Shown: positions 7,138 through 14,514 of the stretch, piece by piece
How the letters are laid out: every line of letters starts with the position of its first letter
How positions within the stretch are numbered: position 1 is the stretch's first letter
From: an uncultured Eggerthella sp.
GTDB taxonomy: Bacteria > Actinomycetota > Coriobacteriia > Coriobacteriales > Eggerthellaceae
NCBI GenBank assembly: GCA_900544455.1
Contig: UQVJ01000028.1
Location: forward strand, 1-17,836
Reading direction: 5' to 3'
Length of the DNA stretch: 17,836 nt
Program-made: the position numbers and the translations under genes
The notes under the pieces: generated by a model
What the model saw: only the letters and a program-made list of their open reading frames with translations
What the model was told of the DNA's origin: nothing
The model's database searches: none

Positions 7138-7414
7138 GGGAGGGTACCTCTTTCATAACCTTAAGGATTCCACGGTAGATCTCAGTAAGGTTTTCGTTAT
7201 ACAGAGGGCCCTCGTTGTACGTTGCAACGCGCGCAAAGATCTCTTCCTCGCGTTTCGGGTCATACAGACCCATATGGGCATCGGGCTTAAGGGCTCGGAT
7301 GTCCAGGGAATGACCGGCTCGCTCATTCAGAAGAGCGACGAGCTTTTGATCGATTGCATCGATCTCAGCACGGTGCTTCTCGATTTCCTCGAATGCCTCG
7401 TTCTTTTCCGACAT
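7130..7414 (-). CDS. aroQ: Chorismate mutase, AroQ class
   Basis: Converts chorismate to prephenate, the branch point to phenylalanine and tyrosine. The 94-residue all-helical protein starts with the typical EEIEKHRAEIDAIDQKLVALL helix (about 9-29). Likely active-site residues are Arg15, Arg32 and the pair Arg55-Glu56 in DPKREEEI. Start ATG is six bases after AAAGGAG. Its last codons overlap aroF. This arrangement (aroQ then DAHP synthase) suggests both ends of the pathway are made together, and the mutase may act as an allosteric partner of the synthase. Confidence 0.92.
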   Translation of the reverse strand: MSEKNEAFEEIEKHRAEIDAIDQKLVALLNERAGHSLDIRALKPDAHMGLYDPKREEEIFARVATYNEGPLYNENLTEIYRGILKVMKEVPSRD

Positions 7415-7455
7415 CTCATACTCCTTTCACGAAAAGACGGTAAGCGCACCCTAAA

Positions 7456-7485
7456 GGCGCTGTTAGCCTATGATAACAAAGCGCC
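7456..7485 (-). promoter_or_regulatory. Hairpin in the aroQ leader
   Basis: GGCGCT-GTTA (7456-7465) pairs with TAAC and AGCGCC (7474-7485), with two extra A residues on one side. It lies about 45-70 bases before the aroQ start. It has no clear U tract in the minus direction (TTTAGG only), so it may be a leader structure or protein-binding site rather than a terminator. No clear promoter was found near it. Confidence 0.35.
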
Positions 7486-7566
7486 AGGCCAATAAGCCTC
7501 CCTGCACCGCTATTGCCCGAGTTGGGCGTTATTGAAACACGCTGGAAACATTAGAACCCGTTCATA

Positions 7567-7591
7567 CAAAAAACGGCCCCGAAGGGCCGCT
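7567..7591 (-). terminator. Terminator of the uppP operon
   Basis: On the minus strand CGGCCC-TTCG-GGGCCG is followed by TTTTTTG. It lies ten bases beyond the stop of the small gene at 7601. Confidence 0.9.
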
Positions 7592-7600
7592 GAAAAGGTT

Positions 7601-7843
7601 CTATTTTCGTGCTGAATCGTTAATGGCCGCTATAGCCAATAACGCAATGGAAACCATAATGCCGAACTGGCCGAAGAACGCATCGCCCTTCCCCACCACA
7701 TAGGAAGCAAGCGCCACCAGGATGATGACAAGCGCAGCATAATTGCAATAACGGGAAATGCACTTATTAGACCGTTCCCGCAGTTGCTTCTTTTCCTCTT
7801 CGGAAAGAGCTCTGCGTCGAGTATGTTTTCTTCCTTCGCTCAT
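7601..7843 (-). CDS. Small two-helix membrane protein
   Basis: An 80-residue protein of unknown function. A basic, hydrophilic N terminus (about 1-33, RKHTRRRALSEEEKKQLRER) is followed by two hydrophobic helices, about 34-50 (NYAALVIILVALASYVV) and 58-75. An in-frame stop two codons before the ATG fixes this as the earliest start. There is no clear Shine-Dalgarno site, but the uppP stop is only 24 bases upstream and a terminator follows directly, so it is probably translated by coupling in the uppP transcript. Conservation next to uppP would be the best evidence that it is real. Confidence 0.65.
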   Translation of the reverse strand: MSEGRKHTRRRALSEEEKKQLRERSNKCISRYCNYAALVIILVALASYVVGKGDAFFGQFGIMVSIALLAIAAINDSARK

Positions 7844-7867
7844 GGTTTAAGGATACCATTCAACGCC

Positions 7868-8812
7868 TTAGAAAATACCAAGGGCCTTGGTTCCGAAATA
7901 ACCCAACACAACCAAGCCAACAAAAATACGATACACACCGAAAACGGTAAAGTCGTTCTGCTTGATGTAGCCCATCAAGAAGCGAATGGCGATCATGCCC
8001 ATGGCAAAAGCAGAGACAATGCCAACCACCAGGACCACAATCTCAACCTGCGTCATGGCAATGCCTGCCAAGAAGAATTTGATGGCTTTAACCATGCCCC
8101 AGCCAAACATTACAGGAATGGCCAAGAAGAACGTGAATTCTGCCGCAGCAGTACGAGAACAGCCGCACAACATGCCGCCGATGATGGTGGCACCCGAACG
8201 GCTGGTGCCAGGAACGATTGCCAAAACCTCGAAGAAGCCGATCTTCAAAGCGGTTTTCCAATCCATGTCGTACGGATCGGTGATGCGGAACAGGGCACCT
8301 TCAACAGATTCGGGATCAGACGCATCGATTTTACGGGCATGTTTGCCGCGAGGCTGCTCCGCCGATTCGATTACCGCGCGAGCGCGCTTGCGGTTGTGCG
8401 CTTCCAGGACAATGAAGATGACGCCGTACAGAATAAGCATGGCGGCAACGGTATAAGCGTTATAAAAATGATCGTGGACCCAATCGTCCAGAGCAAGACC
8501 CAAAACCGCAGCAGGAATACTGCCGATAACAACCATGCCCCACATATGCCACGTGTTGCGGCGCTCGGTTTCGTCCTTTGTACGCGAAATGGGATTCAGC
8601 TTATGCCAGAAGGTAACCACAACTGCCATGATGGAGCCAATCTGGATAACCACCAAAAACAGCTCTAAGAACTTATCGCTTACATTGAGCTTCACGAATT
8701 CGTCGACCAAGATCATATGACCCGTCGAAGAAATAGGAAGCCATTCGGTAATGCCCTCGGTGATACCGAGCAGCAACGCCTTCAGGGCTTCAATAAGAAT
8801 GTCAGGCGACAT
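7868..8812 (-). CDS. uppP: Undecaprenyl-diphosphate phosphatase
   Basis: Integral membrane enzyme (BacA family) that dephosphorylates undecaprenyl pyrophosphate so the lipid carrier can be reused for peptidoglycan and other wall polymers. Extra copies cause bacitracin resistance. The 314 residues include the catalytic (E/Q)xxxE and SSxGH region GITEGITEWLPISSTGHM (16-33; Glu19, Glu23, His32) and the second signature PGTSRSG (201-207). About eight membrane segments are visible. A hydrophilic stretch between 138 and 182 is longer and more charged than in many homologues. The ATG follows GAAGG by eight bases. The small gene at 7601-7843 lies in the same transcript. Confidence 0.95.
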   Translation of the reverse strand: MSPDILIEALKALLLGITEGITEWLPISSTGHMILVDEFVKLNVSDKFLELFLVVIQIGSIMAVVVTFWHKLNPISRTKDETERRNTWHMWGMVVIGSIPAAVLGLALDDWVHDHFYNAYTVAAMLILYGVIFIVLEAHNRKRARAVIESAEQPRGKHARKIDASDPESVEGALFRITDPYDMDWKTALKIGFFEVLAIVPGTSRSGATIIGGMLCGCSRTAAAEFTFFLAIPVMFGWGMVKAIKFFLAGIAMTQVEIVVLVVGIVSAFAMGMIAIRFLMGYIKQNDFTVFGVYRIFVGLVVLGYFGTKALGIF

Positions 8813-9021
8813 GCGCTTCCCTTCCGTAGAGTGCTTGATGCAATTTGCCTAGCAATGAACGACAAACAGCAAACTACCCACGCAACGGTGGGTAGATGGT
8901 TTTCATCGTACGCGAACGCACGGTACTGCGGTGTTTTTTCATAAAAGACCCACCTGCACCACGCTCACCTGGTGTTTTATATATTACCTGCAGAATCAGC
9001 AATTTTTTTCAAAAAAGGGGG
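8813..9021. other. Divergent intergenic region between uppP and the tRNA genes
   Basis: Holds a perfect hairpin CTACCCAC-GCAACG-GTGGGTAG (8874-8895), which would lie in the uppP leader. A weak stem CACCA...TGGTG (near 8957-8975) is followed by TTTTATATA on the plus strand, and there is a T7/A6 near-palindrome at about 9004-9016. The tRNA promoter begins at 9022. No coding region is supported. Confidence 0.45.
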
Positions 9022-9050
9022 TTGACGGAGAGTGCCCCGATCCGTAATAT
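9022..9050 (+). promoter_or_regulatory. tRNA operon promoter
   Basis: TTGACG (9022-9027) and TAATAT (9045-9050) are separated by exactly 17 bases. The GC-rich bases after the -10 (CGCGCC) are typical of growth-rate-controlled stable-RNA promoters. About 60 bases of leader precede the first tRNA. Confidence 0.85.
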
Positions 9051-9117
9051 ACTGATTCGCGCCTTGGCAAAGGGTAACACCACCGAGGAAGCGATGCGAA
9101 AGCAACGCACAACTCAT

Positions 9118-9191
9118 TGGGGTGTCGTCTAATGGTAGGACAGCGGTTTCTGGTACCGTATGTGAGGGTTCGACTCCTTCCACCCCAGCCA
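9118..9191 (+). tRNA. tRNA-Gln (anticodon CTG)
   Basis: Acceptor arms TGGGGTG and CACCCCA, anticodon stem GCGGT/ACCGT around loop TTCTGGT (anticodon CTG, reading CAG), T loop GGTTCGACTCC, and an encoded GCCA end. The U-A first pair and G discriminator suit tRNA-Gln. Confidence 0.95.
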
Positions 9192-9203
9192 ATATGCGCT
9201 CAT

Positions 9204-9280
9204 GGCCTCGTCGTCTAGCGGTTTAGGACGCCGCCCTCTCAAGGCGGAGATCGTCGGTTCGAATCCGATCGAGGCTACCA
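9204..9280 (+). tRNA. tRNA-Glu (anticodon CTC)
   Basis: Acceptor arms GGCCTCG and CGAGGCT (one G-U pair), anticodon stem CCGCC/GGCGG around loop CTCTCAA (anticodon CTC, reading GAG), T arm CGGTTCGAATCCG, and an encoded ACCA end. It lies 12 bases after tRNA-Gln in the same transcript. Confidence 0.95.
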
Positions 9281-9289
9281 AGTGTTCAG

Positions 9290-9317
9290 CCTGCAACTTC
9301 GGTTGCAGGTTTTTTTG
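9290..9317 (+). terminator. Terminator of the tRNA operon
   Basis: CCTGCAAC-TTCG-GTTGCAGG, an eight-pair stem with a stable tetraloop, is followed by TTTTTTT. Confidence 0.93.
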
Positions 9318-9592
9318 TTTTCTAGCCAGCAAATTTGGGTTATAGGAAAAGCGCGCTCGAGCCGTTTTGGTTCTTAGGGCCATTCCGGGCCCTAGCCATT
9401 CCGAGTCCTACCCTGAACTGCCCACATGGGTACGCGACAAACTGACCAAGCACGCTTTTTGCCCTATGGCCCCTTTTTGTCCTATGGCCCACTTTTCCCA
9501 TAGCCCCACTTCGCTGAACTTCCCGACGATGCACACGCCGTGGCCGAGTCACCCCGCCCATGGCACCGCTAAGAAGCCGTCTACGGGAGACT
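9318..9592. other. Non-coding stretch after the tRNA operon
   Basis: No credible gene on either strand: open frames here have odd composition and no ribosome sites. Visible structures are TAGGGCC-ATTCCG-GGCCCTA (about 9376-9395) and a direct repeat of CCTATGGCCC followed by a T run (near 9463 and 9481). The second copy also pairs with CCATAG a few bases on. Confidence 0.4.
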
Positions 9593-9778
9593 GAAAACAA
9601 AAATTCGACTCAAACTGCAACTTTTTTGCGATTGGCAATTGTTGCGAGCCTTCCGATCGCAGACCGAGATACAAAACCGCAGGTAATCAGCCGCTTAGCG
9701 GCCGTTTTCGCTTTGCGAGATTGAAAAATGAGCCCCTAATCGCAAAAAAGTTGCAAAAAGAGCGAGATTTTTGTTTTC
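9593..9778. repeat. Inverted-repeat (MITE-like) element of about 186 bases
   Basis: The outermost 12 bases GAAAACAAAAAT (9593-9604) are the perfect complement of 9767-9778. Further in, GCAACTTTTTTGCGATT (9617-9633) is the perfect complement of 9738-9754, with looser matching between. The interior holds GCCGCTTAGCGGC (about 9692-9704). No transposase gene and no clear target-site duplication are visible. It resembles a MITE or a large non-coding hairpin. Confidence 0.6.
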
Positions 9779-9780
9779 AC

Positions 9781-10130
9781 AACAGGCAGATCGCTACGAC
9801 AAGAACGAGACCATACGAAAAACGCGTGAAATCACCTAGCAAGGGCAAAAGGGCATACCCAAAAAGCAAGAAGGCAAAACCACACGAGCCAGCTAGATTA
9901 ACAGGGCAGACTCTGCGAAAGCGCAGGATCCTGGCAACGGCGGCAGGGCAGAACCCGAGAAACTCGCACGAGTCCCAGCGAGGGCATGAGGGACCCCGCA
10001 AAAACCACACGACCCCCCCCAGCAACGGTGGTGGAGCAAATCTCACGAAGGAGGGCTACAAAACAAGGGGGTCCGCAAGAAAAAAAGGGAGGGATTGCAA
10101 TACAGATATGGGGCCGCAAGAAAAAAAAAG
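9781..10130. other. T-poor, purine-rich non-coding stretch
   Basis: By hand count about 28 T in 350 bases (8 per cent) on the plus strand, with many A and G runs. Scarcity of T removes stop codons, so long open frames here are expected by chance and are not evidence of genes. Two copies of CCGCAAGAAAAAAA (10073-10086 and 10114-10127) are repeated 41 bases apart, and there is a run of eight C near 10013-10020. Confidence 0.5.
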
Positions 10131-10153
10131 GTCCGCCGAGGCTTCGGCGGACC
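10121..10153 (-). terminator. Terminator of the MaoC-type gene
   Basis: Arms GGTCCGCCGA and TCGGCGGACC (10 bp) surround a four-base loop. On the minus strand nine T follow. It lies 19 bases past the stop. Confidence 0.92.
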
Positions 10154-10171
10154 TTTTCAGGAACGAATTCG

Positions 10172-11050
10172 CTATGCGAGCGAGGGATCCCACTCCACGA
10201 TGCAGCTGCTCAAGAACGGCTTGGAATCGGGGGCATCGGCGTTAACCATACGGAACCTCGCCTCACCCTCGGCGGTCTTCCAAACCTCAGTGCGCAAACG
10301 AACGCCAGGAAGAACCGGCGAAGTGAAACGGCACTTGAAGCGGGTCATTGCCTCGGGATGACCAGGGAACAGAAGGGAGATTGCATGGCGCATTGCCACA
10401 CCAGCGCTACTTACACCATGAGCGATGGGGCGCTCAAGGCCAGTCTGCTCGGTGTAGGACCAGTCGATGTGTTGCTGATGCCAGTCTCCCATCAAACGAT
10501 ACACAAGAGGCCAATTCAAACCATAGGTTTCCTCGTAAACGAAGTCTGGCTCACGGTCGGGATACTCGACAACATCCTTTGGAGGCTGCTCGCCACCCCA
10601 GCCGCCATCATAGATGCAGCAGTCGTACGTATCCACCGTGCACAGATGCGTACCGTCGGAAGAGTAGGACTTGCCTACCTGCTTGGAAAGAGATCCGCGC
10701 CCCTCGCCACGATCCCAAATGGCTTCCTGGGTTACATAGGTCTCAATGTGGTCGGCCATCTTGAACGGCGCATGAAAATGAACGTCAATGCCGTAATGCA
10801 GCGATCCGGAATAATCGAAACCATAATCGAGCGTGGTGGTCATTTCCTCGTTAACCGTAAGCGGCACTGCGAAGATGGGCAGAACCTTAAGCTCAGGGTT
10901 TTTCGCATCGCCTTCGTTAACATAGTCCAGATCGACGCGGCCGTCCCAGCCAGCACCGCACCCCAACGCGCAAATCTCCAAATCCTTGAAGGTGTAGTCG
11001 CGCACAAACGGTCCGAAGGTATTGCCTACGATCTCAGTCGAAATAGCCAT
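10172..11050 (-). CDS. Two-domain MaoC-type enoyl hydratase (hydratase 2-like)
   Basis: Likely (R)-specific enoyl-CoA (or thioester) hydratase with two hot-dog domains, like the hydratase 2 part of multifunctional enzyme 2. The N-terminal half (about 18-170) has the family start DLEICALGCGA and VLPIFAVPL, and lacks catalytic residues. The C-terminal half carries the hydratase motif YRLMGDWHQQHID (184-196) followed by PIAHGVSSAGVA (208-219). Asp189 and His194 are spaced as the catalytic pair. The usual Asn of GDxNPxH is replaced by His191 and the Pro by Gln, so the active site is atypical. Start ATG follows a GAGGAGAG site. It is divergent from an SDR reductase, a common pairing in fatty-acid, polyketide or sterol side-chain chemistry. 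The actual substrate is unknown. Confidence 0.85.
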   Translation of the reverse strand: MAISTEIVGNTFGPFVRDYTFKDLEICALGCGAGWDGRVDLDYVNEGDAKNPELKVLPIFAVPLTVNEEMTTTLDYGFDYSGSLHYGIDVHFHAPFKMADHIETYVTQEAIWDRGEGRGSLSKQVGKSYSSDGTHLCTVDTYDCCIYDGGWGGEQPPKDVVEYPDREPDFVYEETYGLNWPLVYRLMGDWHQQHIDWSYTEQTGLERPIAHGVSSAGVAMRHAISLLFPGHPEAMTRFKCRFTSPVLPGVRLRTEVWKTAEGEARFRMVNADAPDSKPFLSSCIVEWDPSLA

Positions 11051-11267
11051 TATTACTCTCCTCTCAGATCCTCAGCTGCCTTTACGCGGCAGCATTAGCG
11101 CGAATTATGCCTACCTATCGGGGAAAACGCATCGCTAGATATTGGTTAGTAGTGGTCAAGGCAACGAAATCGAGCGGTTTCGGCGCGCTTTTACCGCATG
11201 ACGTCGCTTAACTTCACCCAGCGGCGTCTCACTAGTGTTGCCGGCGCCAATCTGGCGCAGACATACA
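11051..11267. other. Upstream region of the MaoC-type gene
   Basis: Between the two divergent genes and before the tandem repeat. It contains GCGCC-AATCT-GGCGC (11244-11258). The segments CCGCATGACGTCG (about 11196-11208) and GGCGTCTCA (about 11223-11231) recall the ends of the composite repeat found at 110-278, but too weakly to claim a copy. No promoter could be assigned with confidence. Confidence 0.35.
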
Positions 11268-11415
11268 CGGCAAGGGCTGCACCAGCCTGGTGGCGGCAAG
11301 GGCTTTGCCGGCTTGGTACCCGGCCTACGCGGCAAGGGTTGTGCCAACCTGGTACCCAGCTTGCGAGTAAGGGATGCCCCAGCCCGGGCCCAGCCTGCGC
11401 AGCAAGGGCAGAGCC
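11268..11415 (+). repeat. Degenerate tandem repeat with a 36-base unit
   Basis: Five units start with (C)GGCAAGGG or a variant: 11268-11293 (26, shortened), 11294-11329 (36), 11330-11365 (36), 11366-11399 (34) and 11400-11415 (partial). The two complete units share CGGCAAGGG, TGCC, and TTGGTACCC/CTGGTACCC. GC content is high. Frames across it are open in several directions, giving repetitive Gly/Pro/Cys peptides without ribosome sites, so I treat it as a non-coding minisatellite in the divergent intergenic region. Confidence 0.7.
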
Positions 11416-11480
11416 ACTCAAACAGACAATCAATGACGCAACAGACGGTGGCAGTCGACCATACAAGCAACCAGCAACGC

Positions 11481-11503
11481 AATTATTCTCGAATCAGATA
11501 ATT
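11481..11503. promoter_or_regulatory. Possible operator or promoter part before the SDR gene
   Basis: AATTAT (11481-11486) and ATAATT (11498-11503) form an AT-rich dyad in GC-rich surroundings about 105 bases before the SDR start. GATAAT (11497-11502) could serve as a -10, but no -35 is recognisable. Confidence 0.3.
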
Positions 11504-11607
11504 AACCGACGGCCGTGAACTTCTCCCACTCGCTCCAAACCCCCCTCCGTTCCCTATGGCTGAATGAAAGAATGGAAAGGTACCTATTCCACTCCAAGGA
11601 GGATGAC

Positions 11608-12357
11608 ATGGAATTGCTCAAGGGAAAAACCGCAATCGTTACTGGCGGTACGCGCGGTATCGGATTCGCTATTGTTAAGGCATTTCTGGACAACGGGGCC
11701 AAAGTTGCCCTGTGCGGCTCGCGCGAAGGAACGGCAAGCGCAGCCGTTGAAAAGCTGAAGGCGATCAACCCCGACTATGAGGTAATGGGCATCTGGCCCG
11801 ACATGACGGATCCAGACTCCATTGCTGCAGAATTCGCGAAGGTAAACGAAGCCTTCGGGCGCATCGATATCCTTGGCAACAATGCTGGCGTTTCCGCCCG
11901 CGAGTCCCTCTACGACTACGACCCCGCCGCATTCGATAAAACTATGGCGCTCAACGTCAATGCCGTGTTCTACTGCTGCAAGGCAGTTGCACCTTTCATG
12001 CGCGCCCAGGGCGGCGGCGCCATTATCAACACAAGCTCTATGGTTAGCATCTACGGTCAACCTTCAGGCTGCGCCTACCCTGCATCCAAATTTGCGGTAA
12101 ACGGCCTGACGAAGTCACTCGCGCGAGAGCTTGCCGCTGACCAGATTCGCGTCAACGCAGTGGCACCGGGCGTTACGCACACCGACATGGTAGATGCCCT
12201 GCCCAAAGAAATAATTGATCCTCTTATTGCCACTATTCCGCTTGGTCGCATGGGCGAACCGGAAGACATTGCCAACGCATACGTATTCCTCGCCTCGGAC
12301 ATGGCAAGCTACATCTCCGGTGTGGTTCTTTCTGTAGACGGCTTGGCGCGCTCTTAA
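11608..12357 (+). CDS. Short-chain dehydrogenase/reductase (3-oxoacyl-ACP reductase-like)
   Basis: NAD(P)-dependent oxidoreductase of the classical SDR family, 249 residues, the usual length. The dinucleotide-binding motif TGGTRGIG (12-19) and NNAG (91-94) are present, as is the catalytic set Ser144, Tyr157, Lys161 (YPASK); Asn116 in ALNVNAV completes the tetrad. The C terminus has PLGRMGEPEDIANAYVFLAS and a final VDG, both typical of FabG-like enzymes. The ATG at 11608 follows AAGGAGG; a longer frame from 11515 lacks a ribosome site. Being divergent to a MaoC-type hydratase, it may act on the same acyl intermediates (reduction then dehydration or the reverse), but the substrate cannot be told from sequence. 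Confidence 0.88.
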   Translation: MELLKGKTAIVTGGTRGIGFAIVKAFLDNGAKVALCGSREGTASAAVEKLKAINPDYEVMGIWPDMTDPDSIAAEFAKVNEAFGRIDILGNNAGVSARESLYDYDPAAFDKTMALNVNAVFYCCKAVAPFMRAQGGGAIINTSSMVSIYGQPSGCAYPASKFAVNGLTKSLARELAADQIRVNAVAPGVTHTDMVDALPKEIIDPLIATIPLGRMGEPEDIANAYVFLASDMASYISGVVLSVDGLARS

Positions 12358-12391
12358 CGGCAAAACCTTAACTTCAAAGGTGCTAGCTATT

Positions 12392-12434
12392 AAAGGAGCG
12401 GCATCCGCAGTCAACGCGGATGCCGCTCCTTTTT
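12392..12434. terminator. Bidirectional terminator between SDR and flippase genes
   Basis: A perfect 17-bp stem (12392-12408 with 12416-12432; AAAGGAGCGGCATCCGC on the left) ends in TTTTT on the plus side and begins with AAA for the minus side. It serves both convergent genes. Confidence 0.9.
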
Positions 12435-12493
12435 AATCCGAAGAGATACCATCCTCCCCAATCACAGCAACACCCATCGGGGCATCCCCAACG

Positions 12494-14035
12494 CTATTCA
12501 TCAACGGAAACAGAGACAGGATTTTGCGAAACGGGGTGCTTGGAAAGGTCGAGGCAGATGCTGATGTACTCCCACACCAGCAAAACCATCAAGATAGTCA
12601 TAACAATAAGATAGCCAATCACCGCACCAGGCAAGCCCGTGAAATCAATGAGCAAGATGGGCACGAACAGCGAAAAGCCGAAGGTGATAACGTACAGTTT
12701 CATGACCGACTTCTGGCGACGCAACACCGTGATTACCTGATACAGGAAGTCGATAATAGCCGTTACGCCACCTGCAGCAATCATGATGAAGCTCAAGCCC
12801 CTGAATTGCTCAAAATCGACACCGTACATGAAGCTCATGATGGGGATACCGATCCAGCCCATAAGGAAGATAACCACCAGCGTTAGAGCGATAACCATAG
12901 CGACAATGGCCAAGATAACCAGATGGAATCGATTGCGCTTTTCGGCATCGGCCCACATCTGAGCCATGCGCACCAACAGTGGCTTGTATACAAAGCCAAC
13001 TGTAAGCAGGATAGCCTGTGCGGGGAAATACAACGCATTGAAATACAGCTGGTTGTCATAGCTGAGCGCCGTTTCCATAACGAACTTCGGCATATTGTCG
13101 ATAAGGGCGTACATGAACAGCGCAATGAACACCGGAAAACACTGCCTGAACAGAGCAATGATACTCTGCGTGCTCTGTCTTCGCGATTTCGGCGTTTCCA
13201 GCAACGCCAAGGGGAACGTAAGCACCAAGAACGTAGCAATGGCTGCCACTGCCATTGCAATACTGGAAACCCCCAGGTCACGAGTTACCAGAAGAAATAG
13301 AGAAAACACCACGAACACAACTACCGAGCGAAAAGCCTGAGAGATTCCTGCAAGGTACAGCTTGTCTTTCTGTTGAAGGCGCCCTTCATACACATCGGCC
13401 AGGCCGTCGATCATCTTGTACACGCATACGCCCATGCAGATGGTGAACATCTGCTCGCTGTAACCGCGAATCCCGCAGTACACATATGCCACTGCCATCA
13501 TCGCAATACACGTGATTACGCGACTGATCTGGTAGTCCGAAAACGAATGCGTTTCCTTGATGTCGGAAACTTGATAGGTACGCATGCCATAATTGCCGAT
13601 GATCATCAGCAGAGTGCCGATGATGAACGCCATGGAAAACATGCCCGCCTGTTCGACACCGCACAGCTGCGTTACCACAATAGTAAGGATGGGGAATACC
13701 ATGCCCCACGCACCCGTGCCGATGGTGTTGCAAATGTAATCACGCGTTGTTTTATGAGAAGCAAATTCTTCTTCCTGGTCGAACGACCCTTCGGAAACAA
13801 CGCCAAGGAGACGGTTGCACCAATTGTTAACCGCTTTTTTGACTGGATTCATCTTGCGGGGTTTGCGGGGTTTGCTATCGGGCCTCTGCCGACGCCTGCC
13901 GTTGCCGCGCGTTTCGCGGAAGGTGTCGGCAAAAGAAACCGTCGACCCCTTTTTGCTCGCCTGCTGCGCAACAGTGCGTGCGCGCTCCCTGAAGGATTGA
14001 CCGCCTTGCGTATTCTTCGCGTGTCTTCCCTGCAT
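12494..14035 (-). CDS. Polysaccharide flippase-like multi-pass membrane protein
   Basis: A 513-residue protein that looks like a member of the MOP/oligosaccharide flippase group (Wzx-like). After a basic, low-complexity N terminus (about 1-65, rich in Arg, Lys and Gln) come roughly twelve hydrophobic segments. Examples are WGMVFPILTIVVTQL, AGMFSMAFIIGTLLMIIG, SSIAMAVAAIATFLVL, FPVFIALFMYALIDNMPKF and GLPGAVIGYLIVMTILMVLL. The pattern of a mid-protein NMPKF segment and a VDFEQF loop fits flippases that move lipid-linked sugars. The frame extends to 14173, but the extra 46 residues lack support. The ATG at 14035 has only a distant AAAGG, so the start is uncertain; 13855 is the next candidate. 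No glycosyltransferases are nearby, so the cargo is unknown. Transcription ends at the shared terminator. Confidence 0.75.
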   Translation of the reverse strand: MQGRHAKNTQGGQSFRERARTVAQQASKKGSTVSFADTFRETRGNGRRRQRPDSKPRKPRKMNPVKKAVNNWCNRLLGVVSEGSFDQEEEFASHKTTRDYICNTIGTGAWGMVFPILTIVVTQLCGVEQAGMFSMAFIIGTLLMIIGNYGMRTYQVSDIKETHSFSDYQISRVITCIAMMAVAYVYCGIRGYSEQMFTICMGVCVYKMIDGLADVYEGRLQQKDKLYLAGISQAFRSVVVFVVFSLFLLVTRDLGVSSIAMAVAAIATFLVLTFPLALLETPKSRRQSTQSIIALFRQCFPVFIALFMYALIDNMPKFVMETALSYDNQLYFNALYFPAQAILLTVGFVYKPLLVRMAQMWADAEKRNRFHLVILAIVAMVIALTLVVIFLMGWIGIPIMSFMYGVDFEQFRGLSFIMIAAGGVTAIIDFLYQVITVLRRQKSVMKLYVITFGFSLFVPILLIDFTGLPGAVIGYLIVMTILMVLLVWEYISICLDLSKHPVSQNPVSVSVDE

Positions 14036-14289
14036 GCTGATAGAAGCTAGCCTTTCTTTGTGCGGCGCCGAAAGCGCAAATATCACAAACGCAGGACAAC
14101 CTGCATCCCAATAAGTATAGATCCCCCAACTCCGCGCCGCGCTGCCCAAAGGAATGCAACAGGAAACGCGCACGGGGAATGCACGAGATTGCCAGATCCT
14201 TTGCCGATATGGGAAAACGATTCCCCATTAAGTCCTATCATGGGAGGTAACCTGCAAATAACAGCACCGACGCAGAAAGGAGCAAATTC

Positions 14290-14514
14290 ATGAAAATCGG
14301 ATCGGTGATCCTTGGCTTTGCGATGATATGCATCGGAATCGTCGACCTTGCCGGGCAAGCTCCCGTGCTGGGCATCCACCCTGCCGTCTGGTTCATACTA
14401 GGTGTGCTTCTTGTTTGTTCCGACTCAGCCTGGGCAAGGCTTGCAAAAAAGAAAGCCGACAAAAATAAAGGGGACGATTCAGAAAACGATGAAGACCCAA
14501 CGAATCAGGAGTAG
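14290..14514 (+). CDS. Small membrane protein (74 residues)
   Basis: Unknown function. Two hydrophobic segments (about 4-20, GSVILGFAMICIGIVDL; about 33-44, VWFILGVLLVCS) are followed by a strongly charged, Lys-then-Asp/Glu-rich tail (KKKADKNKGDDSENDEDP). AAAGGAG lies seven bases before the ATG, which makes translation likely despite the small size. It is divergent from the flippase gene. No terminator is evident after the stop. Confidence 0.7.
   Translation: MKIGSVILGFAMICIGIVDLAGQAPVLGIHPAVWFILGVLLVCSDSAWARLAKKKADKNKGDDSENDEDPTNQE

Noticed and set aside
7784..8668. 294-codon open frame on the plus strand
   Set aside because: Antisense to uppP, which is clearly identified by its catalytic motifs.
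10011..10020. Run of eight C as a phase-variation tract
   Set aside because: It lies outside any credible gene or promoter.
9721..10245. 174-codon Lys/Arg-rich open frame
   Set aside because: Starts inside the inverted-repeat element, is open because T is scarce, crosses the terminator at 10121-10153 and lacks a ribosome site.
9986..11098. 370-codon open frame on the plus strand
   Set aside because: Antisense to the MaoC-type gene and runs through its terminator.
11196..11260. Fourth copy of the composite repeat
   Set aside because: Only short end-like fragments (CCGCATGACGTCG, GGCGTCTCA) match; box, spacing and hairpin are not preserved.
11268..11415. CRISPR array
   Set aside because: The units are contiguous and degenerate with no unique spacers, and no cas gene is nearby.
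11198..11518. Repetitive peptide encoded by the tandem repeat
   Set aside because: Several frames are open on both strands across the repeat, none has a Shine-Dalgarno site, and unit lengths vary by non-multiples of three.
14036..14173. Longer N terminus for the flippase-like protein
   Set aside because: The extra 46 residues have no ribosome site and no resemblance to a signal or membrane segment typical of the family; the start at 14035 itself remains uncertain.
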